Source: Bacteroidota bacterium
GTDB lineage: Bacteria; Bacteroidota; Ignavibacteria; Ignavibacteriales; Ignavibacteriaceae
NCBI GenBank assembly: GCA_030706105.1
Contig: JAUZPC010000137.1
Coordinates: forward strand, 1-7,200
Direction: 5' to 3'
DNA length: 7,200 bases
Numbering within the stretch: position 1 is the stretch's first letter; every line of letters begins with the position of its first letter. The translations under genes were made by a program, and so were the position numbers. The notes beneath the pieces were generated by a model. It was not told the DNA's origin, ran no database searches, and saw only the letters and a list, made by a program, of their open reading frames with translations. Below are positions 1 through 5,654 of the stretch, piece after piece.

Positions 1-1302
1 CTTGATGACCTTGAAAATGCCTGCATTGAAAAGAAGCTTACTACAATTAAAGGATTTGGTGAAAAGGCTCAGGCCGCAATTCTGGAAGAAATTGAAAAAT
101 TTAAAGTAAATAAAAAATTTCTGCTGTTAAGTACTGCGCTTAGGTTTGCAGATGATATCTCCTCAAAATTAATGAGACTAAAAATTTCTTCTAATTTTGA
201 AGTTACTGGCGAGCTAAGAAGAAAATGTGAAATTATTTCTTCAATTGAATTTATTGTTGAAATCATACAAGAATCAGACAAAGAAAAAATTGTTGCCGCT
301 TTTGAATTGGCCATTGAACAAGATTTAGGGAAAAACACCTCTTTATATCCCGTTCCTCTAAAATTTCATTTTACAACAGCAAAAGAGTATTCCAAAAAAT
401 TATTTATTACTACAGGCTCTGTTGAGTTTGTTGAGTCACTTGCCGAAAAAACTTCCGGATCTGATTATAATAGTGAAGAAGAAATATTTCAGGCTGCCGG
501 TTTTGATTATATAATCCCCGAAATGCGCGAAATTGATTTCTTCAAATACGGAGCTGAACTTCAGCACAACTCTGACCTGGAGCTTGACGGTTATAAAGCT
601 TTGCTCCATTTCCATACGACTTATTCAGACGGAGTTAACTCTATTGAAGAAATGGTACTCGCTGCAAAAAAAATTGGTATTGAGTATGCCGTTGTTTGCG
701 ATCATAGCAAAACTGCGGCTTATGCTAATGGTTTGCAGGAAGACCGGCTTGCAATTCAGGGTAGGGAAATAAAGCAACTGGCAAAAAAACTTAATTTCAC
801 TATATTCAGAGGTATTGAGTCTGATATACTTGGTGACGGCAGTTTAGATTTTCCTGAAGAAGTTTTAAGAGAATTAAAATTTGTAGTAGCCTCTGTTCAC
901 TCAAGATTTAACCTTGATGAAGAAGAACAGACAAGCAGAATAATTAAAGCAGTAGAGAATCCATATACCCGCTTACTTGGTCATCCAACAGGTCGTCTGC
1001 TCCTTTCGCGTGATGCATATAAAATAGATATAAAAAAAATAATTGATGCCTGTGCTGCCAACAAAACAGCTATTGAAATAAATGCCAGTCCAAATAGATT
1101 GGACCTTGACTGGAGATGGATTTATTATGCCCGTGAAAAAGGATGCCTTTTTGCAATAAATGCCGATGCTCATTCCACAAGCGATATTGCCAAGACTGAC
1201 TATGGGGTTTCAGTTGCAAGAAAGGCCGGTCTCCTTAAAAGTGAGGTAATTAATTATTATACGCTTGAGCAGTTTGAAGAATTTTTAAAGTTAAAAGGAT
1301 AG
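1..1302 (+). CDS. polX: PolX-family DNA polymerase/PHP nuclease, 5'-truncated by window edge, polymerase site degenerate
   Basis: The reading frame is open from base 1 to the TAG at 1300-1302, giving 433 visible residues. Known bacterial PolX proteins are about 570 residues, so roughly 140 N-terminal residues lie outside the window. Domains in order: a helix-hairpin-helix DNA-binding motif (TIKGFGEKA, residues 15-23); a polymerase-beta-like palm/thumb (about 58-180, ending in IIPEMRE 171-177); and a C-terminal PHP phosphoesterase domain (about 200-433). The PHP metal ligands are all present: HFHTTYSDG (H203, H205), D234-H235, E273, H300, H328 and DAH (D389, H391). In this family the PHP domain gives Mn-dependent 3'-5' exonuclease or AP-endonuclease activity in base-excision repair. 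The palm is abnormal: GS-x-RR reads GELRR (70-74), the catalytic DxD reads SIE (81-83), and the third Asp aligns with K121. I infer a nuclease without polymerase activity. The internal ATG at 172 is not the start, because homology continues upstream of it. Confidence 0.93.
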   Translation, partial: LDDLENACIEKKLTTIKGFGEKAQAAILEEIEKFKVNKKFLLLSTALRFADDISSKLMRLKISSNFEVTGELRRKCEIISSIEFIVEIIQESDKEKIVAAFELAIEQDLGKNTSLYPVPLKFHFTTAKEYSKKLFITTGSVEFVESLAEKTSGSDYNSEEEIFQAAGFDYIIPEMREIDFFKYGAELQHNSDLELDGYKALLHFHTTYSDGVNSIEEMVLAAKKIGIEYAVVCDHSKTAAYANGLQEDRLAIQGREIKQLAKKLNFTIFRGIESDILGDGSLDFPEEVLRELKFVVASVHSRFNLDEEEQTSRIIKAVENPYTRLLGHPTGRLLLSRDAYKIDIKKIIDACAANKTAIEINASPNRLDLDWRWIYYAREKGCLFAINADAHSTSDIAKTDYGVSVARKAGLLKSEVINYYTLEQFEEFLKLKG

Positions 1303-1335
1303 AGTAAATATTTAACAGATAATTTAAAAAAAGAG

Positions 1336-1364
1336 TTGAAATAATCATTAGTTAGATGTAATTT
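1336..1364 (+). promoter_or_regulatory. weak sigma70-like promoter candidate for apt
   Basis: TTGAAA at 1336-1341 is followed after exactly 17 bases by TAATTT at 1359-1364. The -35 matches the consensus well and the -10 poorly (3 of 6). It sits about 85 bases upstream of the apt start in the 145-base gap after polX. No terminator hairpin is visible after polX, so read-through from polX into apt is also possible. In such AT-rich DNA a match of this quality can arise by chance. Confidence 0.22.
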
Positions 1365-1384
1365 AATATCCTCTGCAATGCCGG

Positions 1385-1403
1385 TTTATTTAAATTAAAT
1401 AAA
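1385..1403. repeat. all-A/T perfect palindrome upstream of apt
   Basis: Nine-base arms (TTTATTTAA and TTAAATAAA) meet around a single central base at 1394. It lies 44 bases before the apt start, between the candidate promoter and the ribosome binding site (AAGGA, 1436-1440). It could bind a dimeric regulator or be a chance A/T palindrome. There is no evidence for a specific function. Confidence 0.3.
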
Positions 1404-1447
1404 ATTCCTGGTATTGCATAATTCCAAATTCAAATAAGGATTGTTCC

Positions 1448-1984
1448 ATGGATAATGTAAATACTCTGGATCTAAAAAAATGTATTAGAGATGTCCCCGA
1501 TTTCCCCAAAAAAGGAATCATATTTAAAGATATAACCACATTGCTAAATAATCCCTCTGCGCTTAGGGAGGGTTGTAGTCAGTTGTATGATTTAGCAAAA
1601 GATCTTAGAATAGATAAAGTTGCCGGAATTGAATCCCGCGGGTTTATTTATGGTGCAATGTTGGCGGAAAAATTAAATGCAGGTTTTGTACTTATTAGAA
1701 AACCAAATAAATTACCTGCCGATACAATAACCGAATCTTATGATTTGGAATACGGCAAAGATACTATTCAAATGCATAAAGATGCAATACTGCCCGGTGA
1801 AAGAGTTTTACTTCATGATGATTTATTAGCTACAGGTGGAACCGCCGCCGCCGCTATCAAACTAATTGAAAGACTTGGCGGCATTGTTGTGCAGGTATCT
1901 TTCGTTATAGAATTAAGCTTCCTAAAAGGCCGGGATAAACTTGCCGGATATGATATAAAAACATTAATGGATTTTACAGACTAA
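1448..1984 (+). CDS. apt: adenine phosphoribosyltransferase
   Basis: This 178-residue protein has the usual length for Apt, a cytosolic purine-salvage enzyme that converts adenine and PRPP to AMP and pyrophosphate. Visible family signatures are the N-terminal DVPDFPKKGIIFKDIT (15-30), which matches the 'DYPKPGILFRDVT' region of E. coli Apt; ESRGF (62-66); RKPNKLP (84-90); the 'ESYDLEYG' flexible-loop region (96-103); and the PRPP-binding loop LLHDDLLATGGT (121-132), where the two Asp and TGGT are the ribose-phosphate contacts. The usual Val before DD is His here, which should be tolerated. The start at 1448 is supported by AAGGA at 1436-1440 with a 7-base spacer, and the N-terminus aligns with known Apt proteins. 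The gene follows polX in the same direction, converges with the aminopeptidase gene, and is ended by the terminator at 2169-2199. Confidence 0.97.
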   Translation: MDNVNTLDLKKCIRDVPDFPKKGIIFKDITTLLNNPSALREGCSQLYDLAKDLRIDKVAGIESRGFIYGAMLAEKLNAGFVLIRKPNKLPADTITESYDLEYGKDTIQMHKDAILPGERVLLHDDLLATGGTAAAAIKLIERLGGIVVQVSFVIELSFLKGRDKLAGYDIKTLMDFTD

Positions 1985-2086
1985 ACCACTTTGTAATGTA
2001 ATGCGGTACTTCGTTTCGTAAATTCAATTATCTGAAAATACCTGAACTGTTATTACGAACTTTGAAATTTCTCTTCTATGACTATG

Positions 2087-2103
2087 GGAGAAAAAATTTC
2101 TCC
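2087..2103. repeat. short A/T-rich inverted repeat in the apt 3' region
   Basis: GGAGAAA (2087-2093) and TTTCTCC (2097-2103) can form a 7-bp hairpin with a 3-base loop, followed by TTATTTTTA. The left part can also pair with GAAATTTCTC at 2064-2073, giving an alternative fold. It could be a weak first terminator or an mRNA 3'-end stabiliser for apt. The rest of 1985-2168 shows no ORF or RNA gene that I can recognise. Confidence 0.3.
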
Positions 2104-2168
2104 TTATTTTTAGCCCTGAGTGAAACCGTATTGGACGACTCGTGCTAAATTTATAAATTAGTTTAAAC

Positions 2169-2199
2169 AAAAAAGGCGTCCTGTTGAACGCCTTTTTTT
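2169..2199. terminator. bidirectional rho-independent terminator between apt and the aminopeptidase gene
   Basis: AAAAAAGGCGT (2169-2179) pairs perfectly with ACGCCTTTTTT (2188-2198) around an 8-base loop, and the T run extends to 2199. The core is five G/C-rich pairs. The A run on one side and T run on the other give a U tract in both directions, which suits the convergent genes on either side (apt ending at 1984, aminopeptidase ending at 2248). Confidence 0.88.
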
Positions 2200-2202
2200 A
2201 TT

Positions 2203-2220
2203 GCGAAGCCCCTGCTTCGC
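2203..2220. repeat. second GC-rich hairpin next to the terminator
   Basis: GCGAAGC (2203-2209) and GCTTCGC (2214-2220) form a perfect 7-bp stem with a CCCT loop, four bases after the terminator T run. It is followed by TAATTTTATTT on the plus strand, so it may be a backup terminator for apt transcripts. On the minus strand it lies between the aminopeptidase stop and the main terminator, where it could block 3' exonucleases. It may also be a dispersed palindromic repeat. Confidence 0.5.
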
Positions 2221-2247
2221 TAATTTTATTTAAAAAGAGTAAGTGAT

Positions 2248-4545
2248 TTACTTTTGTAATATCATCTTATTTCTTAAGACTGTATTTCCTGCTTTTAATT
2301 CATAAATATACATTCCGCTTGCAAGATTATTACCGTCAAACTTTGCCATATGCTTTCCTGCATCATAATTACCATCGGCAATTACACCAACTAATTGTCC
2401 TAATGAATTATAGACAGATAGTTTAATATATGATGCCTTAGGCAGTTCAAACTGAATTAAAGTTTGAGGATTAAATGGATTCGGATAGTTCTGCATTAAG
2501 CTGAAAGCAGTTGGTATGTTACCTGAAGTAACATATATTGTCCCGCTGTATTCATAACTTCCGTCAAAATCAAGCTGTTTTAACTTATATGCATATTTAC
2601 CGTACTCATTATTATAAGAAGTAAATGAGTATGAGTTTGGATTTGATGTGCTTCCATTACCTTTAACAAATCCAACTTTTTCAAAATTACCCGGCAAATC
2701 ATTTGCGTTAAATTTAGCTCTGTAAATTTCAAAACCCTTATTGTTTAGTTCTGTTGCAGTATTCCAATTTAGGACAACATAATTTCCTTTTGTTTCTGCT
2801 GTAAATGAAGTAAGCTCAACAGGGAACGGTGGAACAACAGTTAATGTTGCATTTTTAATTATAATATTATTATCAGGGTCAAAAACTACACTTGTTGGCT
2901 GTTTAGTGCTGTTAAAGAAAAATGGCTGATTGTTATAGGTATTCATTACTTTGTAAACAGAACTTGTTCCGTCACTGAAATTAACTTTTATTTCAAGAGG
3001 CATTTGATAGTAATAGGATTGACTTTGGGCTGCCATAAACCCGGTAGTCCATGTACTTCCGTTTTGACTAAAATAATATTTGTTAGTATAAGAAGGATGA
3101 TTTGGCTGAAAAATCCATTCATCAAAGAACCATCCGTAATCCTGCCCGGTAAATGCATTCAGTTTATTCTTAAATTTCTGTACTGTTGCACTGTTAAATC
3201 TAAACTGTGGATCATTAGCATATGATTTTAGGAATGCAAAAAATGTGGAGTCACCAAGTGTATATCTCAGTAAATGTAATATACATGCACCTTTTTCATA
3301 TGTGATTGCATAATTGAAAAGTGTATTTACATCAGGTGTTGTTACAGCCCAAGCGGGGTTAGAAATTGCCCAGCCTGGATTACTGCCCATATACCCGCTT
3401 GCATTTGAGAGAATATTTGATTTATAGGCAGAATAACCGGTAGTATGTTCTTCCCACAAAGCTTCATTATATGTAGCGAAACCCTCATTCAACCATATAT
3501 CTGCCCAGGTCTCGCAGGTAATCATATCACCAAACCATTGATGCGCAAATTCATGGGCTATTAAACTTGTTTCCCAGCATCCGGGGCATATAGTAGTCAG
3601 CGTTTGGTTTTCCATCCCGCCCCATGCAAATTGACTGTTCAATGCGGCAAATCCGTTCTTCTCAAACGGGTGCTCTGTGTACATACTGGAGTAGAAAGTT
3701 GTCATATTTAAGAAAGTACTTTCATAAGAAGCGGCATTTTCACCAGAGTTGTAATAAAATCTCATTGGCACCTGCTCACCATTAGAAGGTTTTGTCCAAT
3801 AAAAAACATCTAAGTTGTAGTTTACTTTAGAAGCCATGGTTATTAAGTAGGTGGCTATCTGGTCTCTGCTTACCCAATGATAATAAATTGTGTCACCGGT
3901 TTTTACTGAATCTGCTAATCTGCCGTTAGATCCCAATTTAACTGAAGCAGGCGTTTTGGCTGTTAAGTCAAGCGTTGCTTTATCTGAAGGTCTGTCATAG
4001 CATGGAAACCACTTACGTGCACCTTCCGGCTCGCAGTCTGTAAAAACAAAACCATTAGAGGCATAGAAAGCACCGTCAGAAACATTTTTATGTTTATAAT
4101 ATATTATTACCTGCGCTGTATCATTTGGATTATATATTCTGTCTAAATTTATTGTAAGAATATCTGATACATGTGTAAACGAGGTACCTGATAACTTAAC
4201 AGAGTCAATCTGCAATGATGAGTTTACTGCATTTAATTTTATTAAATTAAGAGTTGAATCTGCTCTAAACTTAATTGTTACACTACCTGTAAAGCTCTTT
4301 GGATAGGGTGATAAATAGCAGCTATATAAATCAACATTAATCTTATAATTTAACACATCAAAAGAGTGAACAATAGACTTGTTACTATTAGTAAGCTCAA
4401 CAAGCTCTTTTACTGATGTCTTTTTGGTATAGCAGCTATAAGCGCCTTTTGTCCCCGGGGTATTCTTATTAAACCCGCTATATTGCGGAAAAACTAAGAA
4501 ACAGCATAAAATAACCATAAAAAAAACAATGTAACTCTTTTTCAT
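2248..4545 (-). CDS. secreted M1-family zinc aminopeptidase with T9SS C-terminal sorting domain
   Basis: The protein has 765 residues from ATG 4545. A signal peptide (KK, then a hydrophobic core, about 1-22) is followed by the M1 N-terminal beta domain with EGARKWFPCYDRPSDKAT. The catalytic domain (about 255-480) carries GGMEN (309-313, the GxMEN substrate N-terminus site), HEFAH (331-335) and NEGFA with E354, giving the HExxH-x18-E zinc site, plus the catalytic Tyr in YEKG (Y416). After a beta-sandwich (about 481-565) comes a fibronectin-III-like 'PVELTSFTA' domain (about 573-672) and an 85-residue T9SS type A sorting domain (681-765) starting FSLMQNYPNPFNP. The large C-terminal helical domain of classical aminopeptidase N is absent. 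Family knowledge says it removes N-terminal residues from peptides. The tail implies export through Sec and T9SS to the surface or medium, probably for peptide nutrition. A CPGC pair (320-323) lies just before the zinc site. Confidence 0.95.
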   Translation of the reverse strand: MKKSYIVFFMVILCCFLVFPQYSGFNKNTPGTKGAYSCYTKKTSVKELVELTNSNKSIVHSFDVLNYKINVDLYSCYLSPYPKSFTGSVTIKFRADSTLNLIKLNAVNSSLQIDSVKLSGTSFTHVSDILTINLDRIYNPNDTAQVIIYYKHKNVSDGAFYASNGFVFTDCEPEGARKWFPCYDRPSDKATLDLTAKTPASVKLGSNGRLADSVKTGDTIYYHWVSRDQIATYLITMASKVNYNLDVFYWTKPSNGEQVPMRFYYNSGENAASYESTFLNMTTFYSSMYTEHPFEKNGFAALNSQFAWGGMENQTLTTICPGCWETSLIAHEFAHQWFGDMITCETWADIWLNEGFATYNEALWEEHTTGYSAYKSNILSNASGYMGSNPGWAISNPAWAVTTPDVNTLFNYAITYEKGACILHLLRYTLGDSTFFAFLKSYANDPQFRFNSATVQKFKNKLNAFTGQDYGWFFDEWIFQPNHPSYTNKYYFSQNGSTWTTGFMAAQSQSYYYQMPLEIKVNFSDGTSSVYKVMNTYNNQPFFFNSTKQPTSVVFDPDNNIIIKNATLTVVPPFPVELTSFTAETKGNYVVLNWNTATELNNKGFEIYRAKFNANDLPGNFEKVGFVKGNGSTSNPNSYSFTSYNNEYGKYAYKLKQLDFDGSYEYSGTIYVTSGNIPTAFSLMQNYPNPFNPQTLIQFELPKASYIKLSVYNSLGQLVGVIADGNYDAGKHMAKFDGNNLASGMYIYELKAGNTVLRNKMILQK

Positions 4546-4550
4546 AGACA

Positions 4551-4557
4551 CTTCCTT
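4551..4557 (-). promoter_or_regulatory. ribosome binding site fixing the aminopeptidase start at ATG 4545
   Basis: On the minus strand AAGGAAG (4557 down to 4551) lies five bases before ATG 4545. The in-frame GTG at 4551-4549, which would add two residues, overlaps the last base of this Shine-Dalgarno sequence. It therefore cannot use this site at a workable spacing, and ATG 4545 is the better start. Confidence 0.8.
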
Positions 4558-4594
4558 TATTGTGAGATTTTTTAGCTAATGAAAATTAACTGTA

Positions 4595-4600
4595 ATTATA
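4595..4600 (-). promoter_or_regulatory. candidate -10 element for the aminopeptidase gene
   Basis: The minus strand reads TATAAT, a perfect sigma70 -10 hexamer, about 50 bases before ATG 4545. No good -35 hexamer lies 16-18 bases upstream; the closest is TAAGAT. It does not match the Bacteroidota TAnnTTTG form. The call rests on the -10 alone, in AT-rich sequence. Confidence 0.3.
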
Positions 4601-4702
4601 CCTTAAAGCAAGTCTTAATCTTAATAGTTTTAGCCATTTAGCGTCGTTTTTTATCTCAAAACAATGCCAAGTTCCGGTGAAAATTCCAATAATGACCTCT
4701 AT

Positions 4703-4729
4703 ATCAGGAATATCCTGATGAAAAATCAG
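4703..4729. promoter_or_regulatory. operator-like cluster of inverted half-sites in the divergent intergenic region
   Basis: ATCAGGA (4703-4709) and TCCTGAT (4713-4719) are a perfect inverted repeat around ATA. The CTGAT at 4715-4719 is then inverted again as ATCAG at 4725-4729, five bases on. This gives three alternating ATCAG/CTGAT half-sites. The cluster lies between two divergent genes, about 40 bases upstream of the candidate plus-strand promoter and about 100 bases upstream of the minus-strand -10. A dimeric transcription factor site is the simplest reading, and an RNA hairpin is an alternative. The rest of 4546-4837 shows no ORF of note. Confidence 0.4.
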
Positions 4730-4768
4730 AATTTCCCCTATTCTAAACGCTTAATTTTTTTGTTTTAT

Positions 4769-4796
4769 TTGCGATAGTAAGAATAAAGATTATATG
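4769..4796 (+). promoter_or_regulatory. sigma70-like promoter candidate for the HEPN-like gene
   Basis: TTGCGA (4769-4774) and TATATG (4791-4796) are separated by 16 bases. Transcription would start near 4803, giving a leader of about 35 bases before ATG 4838. Position and spacing are sensible, but the region is AT-rich and the matches are partial. Confidence 0.35.
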
Positions 4797-4837
4797 TGTT
4801 TCTAGAGTAATTAAGATTTTATGAAAGAGGTAAAGAA

Positions 4838-5536
4838 ATGTCAGTTTTAAGACCATTATCAAAAGACTTATTAAAAAAGATGTTTTTAAGAACACTTTAT
4901 AATGAGAAAGAAAATGCAAAAGAAGTATTATTAATGCCTGATTTTGTAAGCATAATTTGCGGTAAAATGGCTGAATTTTTTGCTATTCCTGATCTGATAG
5001 AAGAAGAATATGAATTATGCTTAGATGCAGTTTTTGAGCTTGAAAGCTATGACTATATCGCTAATCTGGATTGTGAGTCGAGCGAAGTGCTTAAAGATCT
5101 TACTCCTAAAGGCAATAAATATGTCGAAGAAAGACTTTTGAATTTCCAGCTTCCTTCTATTGACATCTATAAACACATTACACGTGATGATTTAAGAGAA
5201 GAAGTTGTTAAAGATTACCTAAGCGGTAACTACGAAGAATCTATCATGAAAGCTTTCAACTTATTGGAAGAAAGAGTTAAAGAAAATACGATTGTTAAAC
5301 CGTCTCATCTGGAAATGAAAGAGGTTTCTAACTATTATATAGCTAAAGATGGTTCTTTAAAATATACAACTTTTCAAAATGAAGAAGAATTAGCATCCTT
5401 GAGAAGAATTATGCAGGGTACAATGCTTTGGTTCAGAGATCCGGAAAATAATACCTCAATCAGTCTGAACAATGCCGAAGCAGCTGCACAAATAATCGTT
5501 TTTGCAAATATGCACCTGAATTTGATAGATCAATAA
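4838..5536 (+). CDS. TIGR02391/Ymh-like (HEPN-fold) protein of unknown function, catalytic His substituted
   Basis: The protein has 232 residues, with no signal peptide or membrane segment, so it is probably cytosolic. It is acidic and mostly helical. Residues about 40-100 end in LTPKGNKYVEE (88-98), which resembles the wing and last helix of a winged-helix fold. The C-terminal half resembles TIGR02391/Hypoth_Ymh: GNYEESIMKAFNLLEERVKE (130-149), then a helix with QGTMLWFRDPENN (193-205), then a final helix (212-230). I recall that family being placed in the HEPN superfamily, whose RNases use R-x4-6-H and whose Ymh members usually read RNPxAH. Here R200 is kept but the His position is N205, so RNase activity is doubtful. 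HEPN proteins often act in toxin-antitoxin or phage defence, but no partner gene adjoins this one. The start is supported by AAAGAGG at 4824-4830 with a 7-base spacer. It appears to be a single-gene unit with its own terminator. The family assignment is from memory of the motif pattern. Confidence 0.72.
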   Translation: MSVLRPLSKDLLKKMFLRTLYNEKENAKEVLLMPDFVSIICGKMAEFFAIPDLIEEEYELCLDAVFELESYDYIANLDCESSEVLKDLTPKGNKYVEERLLNFQLPSIDIYKHITRDDLREEVVKDYLSGNYEESIMKAFNLLEERVKENTIVKPSHLEMKEVSNYYIAKDGSLKYTTFQNEEELASLRRIMQGTMLWFRDPENNTSISLNNAEAAAQIIVFANMHLNLIDQ

Positions 5537-5568
5537 ATTTTATTTCATAAAACCCCCAAATCGTACTC

Positions 5569-5596
5569 AAAAAACCTCCTTCGGGAGGTTTTTTTT
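5569..5596. terminator. rho-independent terminator with UUCG tetraloop
   Basis: AAAAAACCTCC (5569-5579) pairs perfectly with GGAGGTTTTTT (5584-5594) around TTCG. The C-G closing pair makes the especially stable C(UUCG)G loop, and T residues continue to 5596. It lies 32 bases after the stop of the HEPN-like gene. The symmetric A/T flanks could also stop transcription coming from the other strand. Confidence 0.93.
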
Positions 5597-5654
5597 ATCT
5601 TTTTAGCAACCCCCCAGTTGTTTATTTTTAGGATTCCAATATTTAAAGGTTAAA

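Noticed and set aside
69..338. Minus-strand ORF of 89 codons opposite polX
   Set aside because: It lies fully inside the polX frame, which has clear homology. Its Ser/Ile/Phe-rich translation matches no family and is what antisense of AT-rich coding DNA gives.
533..772. Plus-strand ORF in another frame within the PHP domain
   Set aside because: It overlaps conserved PHP motifs in the true frame and has no ribosome binding site or recognisable product.
973..1173. Minus-strand ORF of 66 codons opposite the PHP domain
   Set aside because: It is a shadow of the polX coding frame with no recognisable motif.
1841..1857. GCC repeat run in apt (Ala stretch after the PRPP loop)
   Set aside because: It is only a few codons long, in frame and at a variable position of Apt, so there is no sign of phase variation or a microsatellite.
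2015..2059. Distant inverted repeat TTCGTAA / TTACGAA after apt
   Set aside because: Seven bases separated by 31 in AT-rich DNA, with no T run, is not distinguishable from chance.
3004..3225. Plus-strand ORF of 73 codons inside the aminopeptidase gene
   Set aside because: It is antisense to a well-supported coding region and has no independent support.
4494..4545. Possible lipoprotein signal in the aminopeptidase leader (ILCC)
   Set aside because: The residue before the Cys is Leu, not Gly/Ala/Ser as a lipobox needs, and the C-terminal T9SS domain implies ordinary signal peptidase I processing.
4821..4850. Upstream mini-ORF (ATG at 4821, 9 codons) overlapping the start of the HEPN-like gene
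   Set aside because: Its ATG sits next to the Shine-Dalgarno sequence of the real gene, it has no ribosome binding site of its own, and the peptide looks random.
5618..5646. TTGTTT-17-ATTTAA as a promoter for the CotH-like gene
   Set aside because: The -10 match is poor and transcription would begin almost at the start codon, leaving the ribosome binding site outside the transcript.
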